Shown here one piece after another: positions 35,082 through 44,137 of a DNA stretch of 64,000 nt (the stretch's first letter is position 1; every line of letters begins with the position of its first letter). A model generated the notes under the pieces. That model was not told the origin of the DNA and did not search any database. It saw nothing but the letters and a program-made list of their open reading frames with translations. The stretch covers positions 196,371 to 260,370 of the forward strand of contig DFMO01000011.1 in NCBI GenBank assembly GCA_002375695.1. The letters run 5' to 3'. The translations under genes and the position numbers were made by a program. The stretch is from Flavobacteriaceae bacterium UBA3591. Lineage in GTDB: Bacteria > Bacteroidota > Bacteroidia > Flavobacteriales > Flavobacteriaceae.

Positions 35082-35142
35082 CTTAGTGAAAAATTGTTAC
35101 CAATACATTTTGAAATTTCTCTCTTGCTGTATTAAGCGGTGG

Positions 35143-35173
35143 CAAATATACTACTCCATTTTATTTCCACAAA
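35143..35173 (-). promoter_or_regulatory. consensus flavobacterial promoter of tRNA-Asp
   Basis: On the minus strand TTTG (35173-35170), exactly 19 nt, then TATATTTG (35150-35143) match the Bacteroidota -33/-7 consensus TTTG-N19-TANNTTTG perfectly. Initiation about 6-7 nt further gives a leader of roughly 100 nt before the tRNA 5' end. Confidence 0.78.
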
Positions 35174-35198
35174 CTATTTTTTTAAAAATTTACAAAAA

Positions 35199-36128
35199 TT
35201 ATCCAAACTTCTGACGCTCTACAAGATAGGTGGTTAAAATTTTATTGAAATTTTCGTTTATATCGGCCAAAACATATTTTATCCTGTATTGTGCACACCG
35301 AAGCTCAAGTTCTGCAAAATATTTTTGAACCGCCTGAGCATATTGTTCTTTAATATTATCCGCATACAAGTTAACGTGTTCGCCCGTTTCAACGTCCACA
35401 AATCGCTTTGGACGATTGCTAAAATTAAACGAGACCTCCTTTTGTTTATCAAATGTGTGAAATAATATTACTTCGTGTTTGTTGTATTTTAAATGCTGAA
35501 GTGCCTCAAAAAGCATTTCGGCTTCCACATCGGTTTGCAGCATATCGGTGAAAAGAAATACCAAAGAACGCCTTTTTAACTTTTCGGCAATTAAATGAAG
35601 ATGTTCGTAGGTTTTTGTTTCGGTTTTTTTAGCCGAAAACTGCAAAGCTTCATTTAATTTTTGCAGCAACATTTGGTGATGCCTTTCACTTCCCTTTTCC
35701 GAAGCATAAAACTCGTATGCATCACTATAAATACTCAGCCCTACTGCATCGCGCTGGCGTTTCATTAAATTCATAATTGCCGCCGATGCCAAAACCGAAA
35801 ACCCAATTTTGTTTAACGAATTTATATTAAATTCTTTTAAACTGGGGTAATGCATAGAGCTGCTGTTGTCCACAATTAAGTGGCAGCGCAAATTAGTTTC
35901 TTCTTCGTAGCGCTTGGTATAAAGCTTATCGGTTTTAGCAAAAAGCTTCCAATCTATATGCTTGGTACTTTCGCCATTATTGTAGATTTTATGCTCTGCA
36001 AATTCTGCTGAATATCCGTGAAACGGACTTTTATGAAGCCCCGAAATAAAGCCTTCTACCACTTGTTTGGCAAGAAGTTCAAGATTTTTAAATCCTGTAA
36101 TTTGGTTTATTTCTTTCTCTAAATTCAT
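35199..36128 (-). CDS. DUF58 domain-containing protein (von Willebrand A-like)
   Basis: 309 residues. The conserved KSPFHGYSAEFAEHKIYNNGE and IDWKLFAKTDKLYTKRYEEE segments are the DUF58 core, and LIVDNSSSMHYP carries a DxSxS metal-ion-adhesion-site motif of vWA folds (about residues 87-98). DUF58 genes usually lie next to a MoxR AAA+ ATPase and further vWA proteins; here neither neighbour has one, so the gene stands alone. Role probably in a MoxR-type chaperone or envelope-assembly complex elsewhere. ATG start. Confidence 0.9.
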   Translation of the reverse strand: MNLEKEINQITGFKNLELLAKQVVEGFISGLHKSPFHGYSAEFAEHKIYNNGESTKHIDWKLFAKTDKLYTKRYEEETNLRCHLIVDNSSSMHYPSLKEFNINSLNKIGFSVLASAAIMNLMKRQRDAVGLSIYSDAYEFYASEKGSERHHQMLLQKLNEALQFSAKKTETKTYEHLHLIAEKLKRRSLVFLFTDMLQTDVEAEMLFEALQHLKYNKHEVILFHTFDKQKEVSFNFSNRPKRFVDVETGEHVNLYADNIKEQYAQAVQKYFAELELRCAQYRIKYVLADINENFNKILTTYLVERQKFG

Positions 36129-36166
36129 TTTTAGCGTAGATACAAAAGCAATTTTTAGCAGTAATT

Positions 36167-36712
36167 TTACTTTGAAATTTTATCGACAATACCATATGCA
36201 ACAGATTCTTCTGCATTCATCCAGTGATCGCGATTAAAGTCTTTCATTACTTTTTCAAAAGATTGCCCTGTATTATCTGCCAAAATTTGAGCACTAAGTT
36301 CTTTTGTTTTTAAAATTTCTTGGGCTGTAATTTCAATATCGCTGGCTACACCGCGCGCCCCTCCACTTGGCTGATGAATCATCACTCTGGCATGAGGCTG
36401 AATAAACCGTCTGCCTTTTTCTCCGGCGGATAGTAAAATACTTCCCATCGATGCTGCCAAACCACTACAAATAGTAGCAACCGGACTATTAATTTCTTTA
36501 ATAGTATCGTACATAGAAAATCCCGAAGTTACATACCCTCCCGGACTATTGATATAAAATTTTATCTCGTCATTATTAAGTGAGTCTAAATACATTAACC
36601 TATCCACAACGTGGCGTGCACTTTTATCATCTACCATTCCCCAAAGAAAGACTTTTCTTTCTTCGAGCAGTTTTCCATCTATTATATCTTGTACTTTATT
36701 TGTTTTCTTCAT
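36167..36712 (-). CDS. clpP: ATP-dependent Clp protease, proteolytic subunit
   Basis: 181 residues, slightly shorter than classical ClpP. The catalytic triad is visible as Ser88 (SGLAASMGS), His113 (MIHQPSGG) and Asp162 (FNRDHWM). The N-terminus is short and lacks a long propeptide. ClpP forms a tetradecamer that degrades substrates unfolded by ClpX or ClpC. clpX and tig are not adjacent, so this may be a second clpP copy rather than the main clpP-clpX locus; that is inference. It lies 38 nt upstream of the DUF58 gene. ATG start. Confidence 0.9.
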   Translation of the reverse strand: MKKTNKVQDIIDGKLLEERKVFLWGMVDDKSARHVVDRLMYLDSLNNDEIKFYINSPGGYVTSGFSMYDTIKEINSPVATICSGLAASMGSILLSAGEKGRRFIQPHARVMIHQPSGGARGVASDIEITAQEILKTKELSAQILADNTGQSFEKVMKDFNRDHWMNAEESVAYGIVDKISK

Positions 36713-36724
36713 AGTTTTTTGTCA

Positions 36725-36810
36725 GTCCCCTCGAGCGCAGTCGAGCGGTTTTTATAATCTTGTTTTCTAAAAAAAGTGGTCTCGACGGTGCTTCCACTGC
36801 GCTCAGCATA
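36725..36810. repeat. GC-richer palindromic intergenic repeat
   Basis: The segment contains the dyad CTCGA-GCGCAG-TCGAG (36730-36745) and a second GC-rich half, CTCGACGGTGC ... CTGCGCTCAGC, which pairs partly with the first. It is much richer in G and C than the surrounding spacer. Similar TCGAG/CTGCGCTC-type intergenic elements are seen in many flavobacterial genomes, as far as I recall; copy number cannot be judged from one window. Confidence 0.45.
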
Positions 36811-36842
36811 ACACGCCTAACCTGCCATTCTACTAAAATAAC

Positions 36843-36870
36843 AAAAGGCTTAGCATACGCCAAGCCTTTT
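36843..36870 (-). terminator. Rho-independent terminator after trxA
   Basis: AAAAGGCTT (36843-36851) and AAGCCTTTT (36862-36870) form a 9-bp stem around a 10-nt loop, 25 nt downstream of the thioredoxin stop on the minus strand. Confidence 0.75.
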
Positions 36871-36895
36871 AGATTTAATTTTTTGGTTTAAAAAT

Positions 36896-37213
36896 TTACA
36901 AAAGCGAATCGATTGCTTCGGCGTAAACATTTTTAGGAGCAACGCCTACTTGACGGCCTACTACTTCGCCGTTTTGAAAAACCAAAACAGTAGGGATGTT
37001 ACGCACGCCGTATTTTGCGGCAAATTCTTGGTTTGCATCTACATCAACCTTTCCTACTACAGCTTTACCGTCGTATTCTTTGCTAATTTCTTCAATAATT
37101 GGGCCTACCATTCGACAAGGGCCACACCAGGCTGCCCAAAAGTCTACCAATACTGGCTTATCACTTTTTAAAACTGTTTCTTCAAATGTTGCGTCTGTTA
37201 TTTCTAATGCCAT
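36896..37213 (-). CDS. trxA: thioredoxin
   Basis: 105 residues, normal for thioredoxin. The active site is WCGPC with Cys30 and Cys33 (FWAAWCGPCRM), followed by the conserved VDANQEFAAKYGVRNIPT segment with the cis-Pro loop and GEVVGRQVG. Cytoplasmic disulfide reductant for ribonucleotide reductase, peroxiredoxins and others. No signal peptide. A TATTTTTG box at 37237-37244 on the same strand is a possible -7 promoter element, which makes it an independent unit between dnaE and clpP. ATG start. Confidence 0.96.
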   Translation of the reverse strand: MALEITDATFEETVLKSDKPVLVDFWAAWCGPCRMVGPIIEEISKEYDGKAVVGKVDVDANQEFAAKYGVRNIPTVLVFQNGEVVGRQVGVAPKNVYAEAIDSLL

Positions 37214-37353
37214 AATCTTCGTTTTTTAATGAATTTCAAAAATAGTTATTTTTTATAGTATTTCTTATACTCTTAATATATGTTTAGGAAATGGAGGTAT
37301 TAGCGTTTTCTATACTAAAAATGAAGCACTAATTACCTTAGATTTTTAATAGT

Positions 37354-40300
37354 TTAATTCAACTTATAGTGCAATTGTTCTGCCTCTAATTGGTTTATTA
37401 ATTCTTTTGAAATATTAATTTTATGTTTTTTACTAGGCATGGTTAAATTAACTTTTTCAGTGTTTTCATATACTACAAAAAACAACTGCTTTTCCCCTTT
37501 ATGCTGTACTATTATATTTTTTAACGAATTAATTTTTTCCTCTTCCAATTCATTTAAAGGAATTGTCAGCGTCAACTTTTTTCCGAGTGTTTCCATAACA
37601 TCGTGCAACAATTGAAAACTGTTATATTGCAGTCTAGGCTCACCCTTTTTACCGGTATCGCGATTAATCCACCCTTCTTTTACAAAAACTCGCCCGTAGA
37701 TAAAACTATTGGGCACTAAAAAATGGCGCCATTTTAAATAAGCCTCTCCAAATATTTTAAAGTCGTAGCTATCGTCATAATCTTCAACGGTGAAAATTGC
37801 CCAGCCTTTCCCAGCTTTCGATTCTCGATGCTGCACGTCACTTACCACACCACCAAAACACAGTTCTTTATTGACAAACTTTTCGAGATTATTAAAATCT
37901 GAAACTTTACAATTTGTAAAATATTTCATTTCTAATTTAAAATCGTCTAACGGATGTCCAGAAATATAAACGCCAACTACTTCGCGCTCTTGTTTTAGTT
38001 TTTTCATAGTTCCCCATTCTTCACAAGGCGGTACTTCGGGTTCGGGTATTTGAACTTCACTGGCATCTCCAAACAAACTTACTTGCGATGAATTTTGCGT
38101 TTCTTGATATTTTGCAGCATAGCGCAATACTTTTTCAATAAACATAATGCCGTCACCATCGTCGTGTAAATACTGCGCACGATGTGTATCAAAACTGTCA
38201 AAACCACCGGCTAAAGCTAAATTTTCGAAAGCTTTTTTATTTGCTGCACGCAAATCGATACGTTTTGCCAAATCGAAAACTGATTTGTATTTACCGTCTT
38301 TTCTATTTTCAACAATAGTAGCCACGGCACTGCTACCAACGCCTTTTACAGCCCCCATCCCAAACCGAATTGCACCTTGGTCATTTACCGTAAATTTATG
38401 GAAAGATTCGTTTACATCGGGGCCTAAAATAGACAGCCCCATACGCTTACACTCGTCCATAAAAAAGGTAACTTGCTTTATGTCATTCATATTATTACTT
38501 AAAACGGCGGCCATATACTCTGCAGGGTAATGTGCCTTTAAGTATGCGGTTTGATAGGCAATCCATGCATAACAAGTGGAATGCGATTTATTAAAAGCAT
38601 AACTCGCAAAAGCTTCCCAATCTTTCCATATTTTTTCAAGTTTTTCGGGGTCGTGCCCTTTTTCGGCGGCTTGAGCAATAAATTGCGGCTTCATTTTATC
38701 GAGTACCGCTTTTTGCTTTTTACCCATCGCCTTTCGCAAAACATCGGCTTCACCTTTTGTAAATCCGGCAAGTTTTTGCGACAGTAGCATTACCTGCTCT
38801 TGATAGACTGTAATTCCGTAGGTTTCTTCTAGATACTCTTCCATGGCGGGAAGGTCGTATTCAATGTCCTCCTCACCGTGTTTCCTGCGAATAAAACTAG
38901 GAATATACTCCATTGGCCCAGGACGGTATAGCGCATTCATGGCTATTAAATCTGCAAAAACCGTAGGCTTTAATTCTTTCATATATTTCTGCATCCCGGC
39001 AGATTCATATTGAAATATCCCAACCGTATCTCCTCTTTGGAAAAGCTCATACGTTTTTTGGTCATCGAGTGGAAAATTATCGGGGTCGAGCTCTATGTTG
39101 TGCTTATGCTTTACAATTTTAACGGTATCCTTTATAAGGGTTAATGTTTTTAACCCAAGAAAATCCATCTTTAACAACCCGGCACTTTCAACAACCGAGT
39201 TATCAAATTGCGTAACGTATAAATCTGAATCTTTTGCCGTTGCTACCGGCACAAAGTCGGTTATGTCGCTAGGGGTAATAATTACACCGCAGGCGTGAAT
39301 TCCGGTATTTCGAACCGAACCTTCCAAAATTTTGGCTTGATTGATTGTTTGTGCTTCTAAATTGGAGCCTTCGGCCAAATTTAAAAGTTCGTTTACCTTT
39401 GGCAATTCATCGTTTCTAAAACGGCTACGAAGTTCGGCAGGACCCAATCCAAATATTTTATTAAGCTTGGTCATATTGGGGATTAACTTCGAAATCCTGT
39501 CGGCTTCATTCAACGGTAAATCCAACACTCGGGCCGTATCGCGAATAGACGACTTTGCCGCCATAGTACCATAAGTTATTATTTGGGCCACTTGATTGCT
39601 ACCGTATTTATCTATTACGTAATCCATTACACGACTACGACCTTCATCATCAAAATCGATATCAATATCGGGCATACTCACACGATCTGGATTTAAAAAA
39701 CGCTCAAAAAGAAGATCGTATTTTATAGGGCAAATGTTTGTAATTCCTAAGCAATAAGCTACTGCGCTTCCCGCCGCCGAACCACGTCCTGGCCCCACCG
39801 AAACGTCCATTTTACGTGCTTCGGCAATAAAATCTTGTACAATTAAAAAGTACCCAGGGTAACCCGTATTGGCAATAACCTCTAGTTCAAAATCTAACCG
39901 CTGTTTAATTTTTTTAACGCGTTCTGGTGCTTTTTCTGGAAGTTCGAAAGCCGTGAGAGCCTCGTAAGACACCTCAATTAATTCGGGGTAGCGTTTTTTT
40001 GCACCCTCGTAAGTTAGGTGACGCAAATAAGCATTTTCTCCACGTTTGCCACCATCTATATCTTCGGGATCAAGAAATTCTGAAGGGATGCCAAAATTAG
40101 GAAGCAATACATCGCGATGCAGTGTAAACGGTTGTATTTTTGAAACTACTTCTTCAATATTTAAAATTGCCTCGGGCAAATCTTTAAAGAGCGATTTCAT
40201 TTCGTCTTGCCCTTTAAAATAGTATTCTTGATTGGGTAAACCGTACCTATAGCCACGGCCGCGACCAATGGGGGTAGCCTGCTTTTCACCATCTTTTACA

Positions 40301-41784
40301 CACAGTAAAATATCGTGCGCATTGGCGTCTTCTTTATCGATGTAATACGTATTGTTGCAAGCAACTAATTTTACGTTATGGCGCTTTGCCATGGGTACCA
40401 ACACTTCATTAACACGTTTTTCATCTTCTTGGTTGTGACGCATTATTTCCACATACAAATCGTCACCAAACTGGTTTTTCCACCACAACAAAGCTTCTTC
40501 GGCTTGTTTTTCGCCTATGTTTAAAATTTTTCCGGGTACTTCGCCGTAGAGACTTCCGGTTAAAACAATAATGTCTTCTTTATATTTTTCAACTATATTT
40601 TTATCAATACGAGGCACATAATAAAACCCATCTGTATAGGCAATCGAAGACATTTTTGCCAAATTGTGATAGCCGTTTTTATTTTTTGCCAGCATTACTA
40701 TTTGATACCCGTTGTCTTTATGCGATTTGTTTAAATGGTCTTCACACACAAAAAATTCGCAACCTACAATTGCTTTTAACGGCTTTGCTTCAATTTCGCC
40801 ATCGTCGTTTTTAGGTAATTTTTCAAGCGACTTATTGTAGTTTGAAACTGCTTGTACAAAGTGAAATGCTCCCATCATATTACCCGAATCGGTTAAAGAA
40901 ACGGCCGGCATCTCGTGCTTCACGGCAGCGTCTACCAAATCTGAAACACTCGAAGTAGATTGCAAAATTGAGAATTGCGAATGATTGTGAAGATGAACAA
41001 AGGGAGCATCTTCGAGCGTTGCAATATTTTCTTTTATTGTTTCGTCTGAAATATCTTCAGTTTCGGAAGCAGCCGCTAAGCGTTCCCGAATTTTATCGGA
41101 TGCTTTTTTAAGATTAATATGTTTTAACCCAATTAGCTGAATAGGTTTTGGGTTTTCTTCAGAAAATTTCTCAAAATAATCTGCCTGAACGTCCAACTCG
41201 TCTGCGGTATACGCTTCTCTGCGCAACAACTCGAGAAAACAACGTGTTGTAGCTTCTACATCGGCGGTGGCATTATGCGCCTCGGCAAATGGTTCATTAA
41301 ATAGAAATTCGTGAAGTTCGGTTAGCGTAGGTAATTTAAATTTTCCACCTCGACCCCCCGGAATTTTACAAAGTTGGGCGGTGGTTTCGGTACAAGTATC
41401 TAAAACTGGCAAGTTGGGAAGCGGATTTTCCATATTGAGACGAAAAAATTCGGCTCCCATAATATTTACATCAAAACCTACATTTTGACCCACTATAAAT
41501 TTTGTCTTTAAAAGGGCGGCTTGAAATTTTTGGGCTACAACTTGCAAGGGCACACCTTCTTCGGTAGCCAATTCGGTTGAAATTCCGTGGATTTTTTCGG
41601 CATCAAAAGGAATATTAAACCCTTCTGGTTTAACGAGATAATCTTGATGCTCAATGAGGTTTCCCATAGCATCGTGCAATTGCCATGCAATTTGGATACA
41701 GCGCGGCCAATTATCGGTATCGCTAACGGGTGCATTAAATCGTTTTGGAAGACCGGTAGTTTCTGTATCAAAGATTAAATACAT
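37354..41784 (-). CDS. dnaE: DNA polymerase III alpha subunit with N-terminal DnaQ-type exonuclease
   Basis: 1476 residues, about 300 longer than E. coli DnaE because of an extra N-terminal 3'-5' exonuclease domain (about 1-185; FDTETTG with Asp6 and Glu8, further VGQNVGFDVNIM, and HNATADVEAT). Then follow the PHP domain (about 265-500; FVHLHNHSQFS), the polymerase core with PGRGSAAGSAVAY and the catalytic PDIDIDFDDEGR (Asp706, 708, 710), the HhH/tau-binding part and an OB fold (about 1230-1320). The fused proofreading domain is a Bacteroidota feature. Single gene, about 140 nt upstream of trxA on the same strand. ATG start. Confidence 0.97.
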   Translation of the reverse strand: MYLIFDTETTGLPKRFNAPVSDTDNWPRCIQIAWQLHDAMGNLIEHQDYLVKPEGFNIPFDAEKIHGISTELATEEGVPLQVVAQKFQAALLKTKFIVGQNVGFDVNIMGAEFFRLNMENPLPNLPVLDTCTETTAQLCKIPGGRGGKFKLPTLTELHEFLFNEPFAEAHNATADVEATTRCFLELLRREAYTADELDVQADYFEKFSEENPKPIQLIGLKHINLKKASDKIRERLAAASETEDISDETIKENIATLEDAPFVHLHNHSQFSILQSTSSVSDLVDAAVKHEMPAVSLTDSGNMMGAFHFVQAVSNYNKSLEKLPKNDDGEIEAKPLKAIVGCEFFVCEDHLNKSHKDNGYQIVMLAKNKNGYHNLAKMSSIAYTDGFYYVPRIDKNIVEKYKEDIIVLTGSLYGEVPGKILNIGEKQAEEALLWWKNQFGDDLYVEIMRHNQEDEKRVNEVLVPMAKRHNVKLVACNNTYYIDKEDANAHDILLCVKDGEKQATPIGRGRGYRYGLPNQEYYFKGQDEMKSLFKDLPEAILNIEEVVSKIQPFTLHRDVLLPNFGIPSEFLDPEDIDGGKRGENAYLRHLTYEGAKKRYPELIEVSYEALTAFELPEKAPERVKKIKQRLDFELEVIANTGYPGYFLIVQDFIAEARKMDVSVGPGRGSAAGSAVAYCLGITNICPIKYDLLFERFLNPDRVSMPDIDIDFDDEGRSRVMDYVIDKYGSNQVAQIITYGTMAAKSSIRDTARVLDLPLNEADRISKLIPNMTKLNKIFGLGPAELRSRFRNDELPKVNELLNLAEGSNLEAQTINQAKILEGSVRNTGIHACGVIITPSDITDFVPVATAKDSDLYVTQFDNSVVESAGLLKMDFLGLKTLTLIKDTVKIVKHKHNIELDPDNFPLDDQKTYELFQRGDTVGIFQYESAGMQKYMKELKPTVFADLIAMNALYRPGPMEYIPSFIRRKHGEEDIEYDLPAMEEYLEETYGITVYQEQVMLLSQKLAGFTKGEADVLRKAMGKKQKAVLDKMKPQFIAQAAEKGHDPEKLEKIWKDWEAFASYAFNKSHSTCYAWIAYQTAYLKAHYPAEYMAAVLSNNMNDIKQVTFFMDECKRMGLSILGPDVNESFHKFTVNDQGAIRFGMGAVKGVGSSAVATIVENRKDGKYKSVFDLAKRIDLRAANKKAFENLALAGGFDSFDTHRAQYLHDDGDGIMFIEKVLRYAAKYQETQNSSQVSLFGDASEVQIPEPEVPPCEEWGTMKKLKQEREVVGVYISGHPLDDFKLEMKYFTNCKVSDFNNLEKFVNKELCFGGVVSDVQHRESKAGKGWAIFTVEDYDDSYDFKIFGEAYLKWRHFLVPNSFIYGRVFVKEGWINRDTGKKGEPRLQYNSFQLLHDVMETLGKKLTLTIPLNELEEEKINSLKNIIVQHKGEKQLFFVVYENTEKVNLTMPSKKHKINISKELINQLEAEQLHYKLN

Positions 41785-41926
41785 TGTAAGAAGTAGTTTT
41801 AAATTGCAGTTTATAAAGCACTGAAATTAATAAAGGTAGCCCTAAATTTAATTTCAATATCAAGGAGGTAAAAATAGAAAAATCAACCTCTTTAACGGTG
41901 TTAAAATATAAAGAGTTGTTCACAAA

Positions 41927-41962
41927 AAAACCGTCCTTGAAAGATTTTTCAAGGACGGTTTT
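41927..41962 (-). terminator. strong Rho-independent terminator after the DUF2383 gene
   Basis: AAAACCGTCCTTGAAA and TTTCAAGGACGGTTTT form a 16-bp perfect stem around GATT, 22 nt downstream of the DUF2383 stop. The symmetric flanks allow function on both strands; on the minus strand it separates the gene from dnaE. Confidence 0.85.
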
Positions 41963-41983
41963 AAAATCTAATTTTACTGTGTA

Positions 41984-42436
41984 TTATGATACTACATTCT
42001 CAAAATTTTTGGCACTTTGCCAAGCATTTTGAATGTTATCGCGGTGTTTTGTAAGTATTTGCTGCGTTGTTGGAGGCAAGGTTGTATCGTTAATTACCTC
42101 GTTGTACTCCTCAATTGCAGCTTTTTCTCCTCTTTGCACTTCTTCTAAAATTGTTTCTTCGTTATTAGAAGAAAAGGCAGATTCAATATCCATCCAAGTT
42201 CTATGTAATGCACCTTTGGTACTTCCACCTTTGTCTGGTTCTTCACCGTAATTTTTAATTTCGCTTTTTAACTCATGACCAAAGCTATTTCTTTGCTCAG
42301 ATTGTTCGTTAAAGAATTGTTTTAATTTGGTGTTTTCTACATTTTCTGCCGCTTTTTTATAACCTTTTTCGGCATCGTAGTTTTTTTCTAACAATTCGTT
42401 TAATTTGTTCGACATTTCTTCAGTATACTTCATCAT
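41984..42436 (-). CDS. PA2169-like four-helix-bundle protein (DUF2383)
   Basis: 150 residues, entirely helical and charged: NKLNELLEKNYDAEKGYKKAAENV, QFFNEQSEQRNSFGHELKSEI, HRTWMDIESAF, EVQRGEKAAIEEYNEVI. The spacing of Glu and His residues in these helices resembles ferritin-like four-helix bundles, and the family is described as PA2169/DUF2383. Likely a stress-related protein in the cytoplasm; metal binding is inference. Single-gene unit with a strong terminator. The first two codons are both ATG, so the start may be either. Confidence 0.85.
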   Translation of the reverse strand: MMKYTEEMSNKLNELLEKNYDAEKGYKKAAENVENTKLKQFFNEQSEQRNSFGHELKSEIKNYGEEPDKGGSTKGALHRTWMDIESAFSSNNEETILEEVQRGEKAAIEEYNEVINDTTLPPTTQQILTKHRDNIQNAWQSAKNFENVVS

Positions 42437-42616
42437 CTCTTCGTTTTAATTATACTGTTATTTTTTCTTTACCGTCCTAGAAAGATAACAGTTCAACTTT
42501 GTTAGGACATACCCCAACTTAATACAAACAGAGGGTTTTGTCAAAATTATTAACCTAAGATTAATAGAAATTAACAAGGTTTAACCTCAACAAAAAGATA
42601 TACTCAAAAATGTTAA

Positions 42617-43411
42617 TTAATAGACAACATCAAATTGTCCTTCGGTAATTTGTGTACTATCTGTACTAAAAGAAAAGGTCACTTTTAACGACTGCTGCGG
42701 CACATTGTGCGCCACTACAGATATTTGCCCTTCAACCGTAGTTTCTGGACCGTTTTGCCCTTGGTATTTAGCTTCAAAGCCATTAAATGGCAGAGTGTAA
42801 TCCCCTTCCTCAACATCATTTGGCACCGACACTAATATTGAAGCCGTGCTCGAACTAGCCGATGTAATAATTGAATTTGAAGTACTCCCCGAAGTGATAT
42901 TTACCGGTACAAAAGGCACACCATTTACGTTGGCGCTAAAAGTTCCTGCGTTGTTTGGGTCGTCTATTCCATCGCCCGAAATTGGAATGTTATATAAAAC
43001 ACCTTTTGAAACATAAACAGTATCGATTCCGGCTCTAAACGCGCTAAAATTAAAGGTTCCGGTTAAGCGATTGTTAACCTCATCGAGCTCTGTAATTGTA
43101 ATAACACCTTCACCGTTTGGGATGGTTGTAAAAATATTGCCTTCAAAATCTTGATATGAAGCAATATTTCTTTGGCCAGATTCAATTATAAAATCACCCT
43201 GCCCCAATCGCGAAAGTTTTAAAGTAAGCGATTCAAAACGAGTATTTCCTTGAATTGTCACCGAGCCATCGTTATTTACTGCAGCTTGCGCATCGGTAGA
43301 AATATAAAATTCGTCATTGATTTTTGCTTGTAAAACAACTTCGTTAATTTGAGTATCTTCGCAGGCTAAGAGCGAGGCTACACATATAAATAAAAGGAAG
43401 AATTTTTTCAT
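42617..43411 (-). CDS. secreted lipoprotein, beta-rich, function unknown
   Basis: 264 residues from the ATG at 43411, giving a signal MKKFFLLFICVASLLAC with lipobox SLLAC. An upstream TTG at 43441 is in frame but would place ten residues before the signal. The mature part is beta-rich and appears to contain two related modules (about 25-125 and 140-264), each beginning with a phrase of the type KINDEFYIS or NVNGVPFVPV. Resembles flavobacterial DUF6252-type lipoproteins, with low certainty. Lies between the DUF2383 gene and the divergent rpsP operon. Confidence 0.75.
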   Translation of the reverse strand: MKKFFLLFICVASLLACEDTQINEVVLQAKINDEFYISTDAQAAVNNDGSVTIQGNTRFESLTLKLSRLGQGDFIIESGQRNIASYQDFEGNIFTTIPNGEGVITITELDEVNNRLTGTFNFSAFRAGIDTVYVSKGVLYNIPISGDGIDDPNNAGTFSANVNGVPFVPVNITSGSTSNSIITSASSSTASILVSVPNDVEEGDYTLPFNGFEAKYQGQNGPETTVEGQISVVAHNVPQQSLKVTFSFSTDSTQITEGQFDVVY

Positions 43412-43465
43412 CACGTAAGTTGTTCTTAAAATTTTAAACAAAAGTAAAAGAAATACTTTAATAGA

Positions 43466-43497
43466 TTGAATTTCAAAAGGAAAAAATACTATCTTTG
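43466..43497 (+). promoter_or_regulatory. promoter of the rpsP operon
   Basis: TATCTTTG at 43490-43497 fits the TANNTTTG -7 box. TTGA at 43466-43469 lies 20 nt upstream, close to the -33 position. Initiation around 43504 would give a leader of about 45 nt. Confidence 0.6.
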
Positions 43498-43515
43498 CCG
43501 TCCTTAATTATAACC

Positions 43516-43530
43516 GGGGTCGTGAACCCC
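43516..43530 (+). promoter_or_regulatory. leader hairpin before rpsP
   Basis: GGGGT-CGTGA-ACCCC is a 5-bp GC-rich stem with a 5-nt loop, within the predicted leader and 17 nt before the rpsP start codon. Such hairpins in front of ribosomal-protein genes are often sites of autoregulation; no direct evidence here. Confidence 0.4.
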
Positions 43531-43547
43531 AAAAATTAATTTTAAAT

Positions 43548-44126
43548 ATGCCTGTAAAAATCAGACTACAGAGACGCGGAAAGAAAGGGAAACCTTATTT
43601 CTGGATTATCGCGGCAGACAGCCGTAGTAAAAGAGATGGTAGATACCTAGAAAAAATAGGTTCTTACAATCCAACAACCAACCCAGCACAGATTGATCTT
43701 AACGTGGATTTAGCTGTAAAGTGGCTTCAAAATGGAGCGCAACCTACAGATACTGCACGTGCTATTCTTTCTTACAAAGGAGCTTTAATGAAAAATCACC
43801 TTGCAGGTGGTGTTCGTAAAGGCGCTTTAACTGAAGAACAAGCTGAAGCAAAATTCAACGAGTGGTTGGAATCTAAAAGAGAGTCTATAGACAAGAAAAA
43901 AGCATCTCTTTCAGAGGCTAAAGAAAAAGCAAAAGCTGAAAAACTTGCTGCCGAAAAAGCTGTTAGCGATAAGCGTGCTGCCGAGGCTGCCGCTGCTGCT
44001 GCTCCTGAAGAAGAGACTACTGACGAAGCTGAAGCTACTGCCGACGCCGAAACAGAAGACGCTACAGCTAAATCTGCAATAGAAGAAGCTGCTGACGAAG
44101 CTAAAGAAGACAACAAAGAAGCTTAA
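43548..44126 (+). CDS. rpsP: 30S ribosomal protein S16 with long charged C-terminal tail
   Basis: 192 residues. The first about 80 residues are the conserved S16 core (MPVKIRLQRRGKKGKPYFWI ... GRYLEKIGSYNPT ... AVKWLQNGAQPT). The remaining about 100 are an Ala/Glu/Lys/Asp-rich extension (AEKAVSDKRAAEAAAAAAPEE and on), which is a normal trait of Bacteroidota S16 and probably disordered. Heads the rpsP-rimM operon; rimM follows after 11 nt. ATG start. Confidence 0.97.
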   Translation: MPVKIRLQRRGKKGKPYFWIIAADSRSKRDGRYLEKIGSYNPTTNPAQIDLNVDLAVKWLQNGAQPTDTARAILSYKGALMKNHLAGGVRKGALTEEQAEAKFNEWLESKRESIDKKKASLSEAKEKAKAEKLAAEKAVSDKRAAEAAAAAAPEEETTDEAEATADAETEDATAKSAIEEAADEAKEDNKEA

Positions 44127-44137
44127 TATTTATAACG

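Noticed and set aside
43796..44116. Ala/Ser-rich open frame on the minus strand across rpsP
   Set aside because: Its low-complexity composition is the mirror of the S16 Ala/Glu tail; no independent gene signal.
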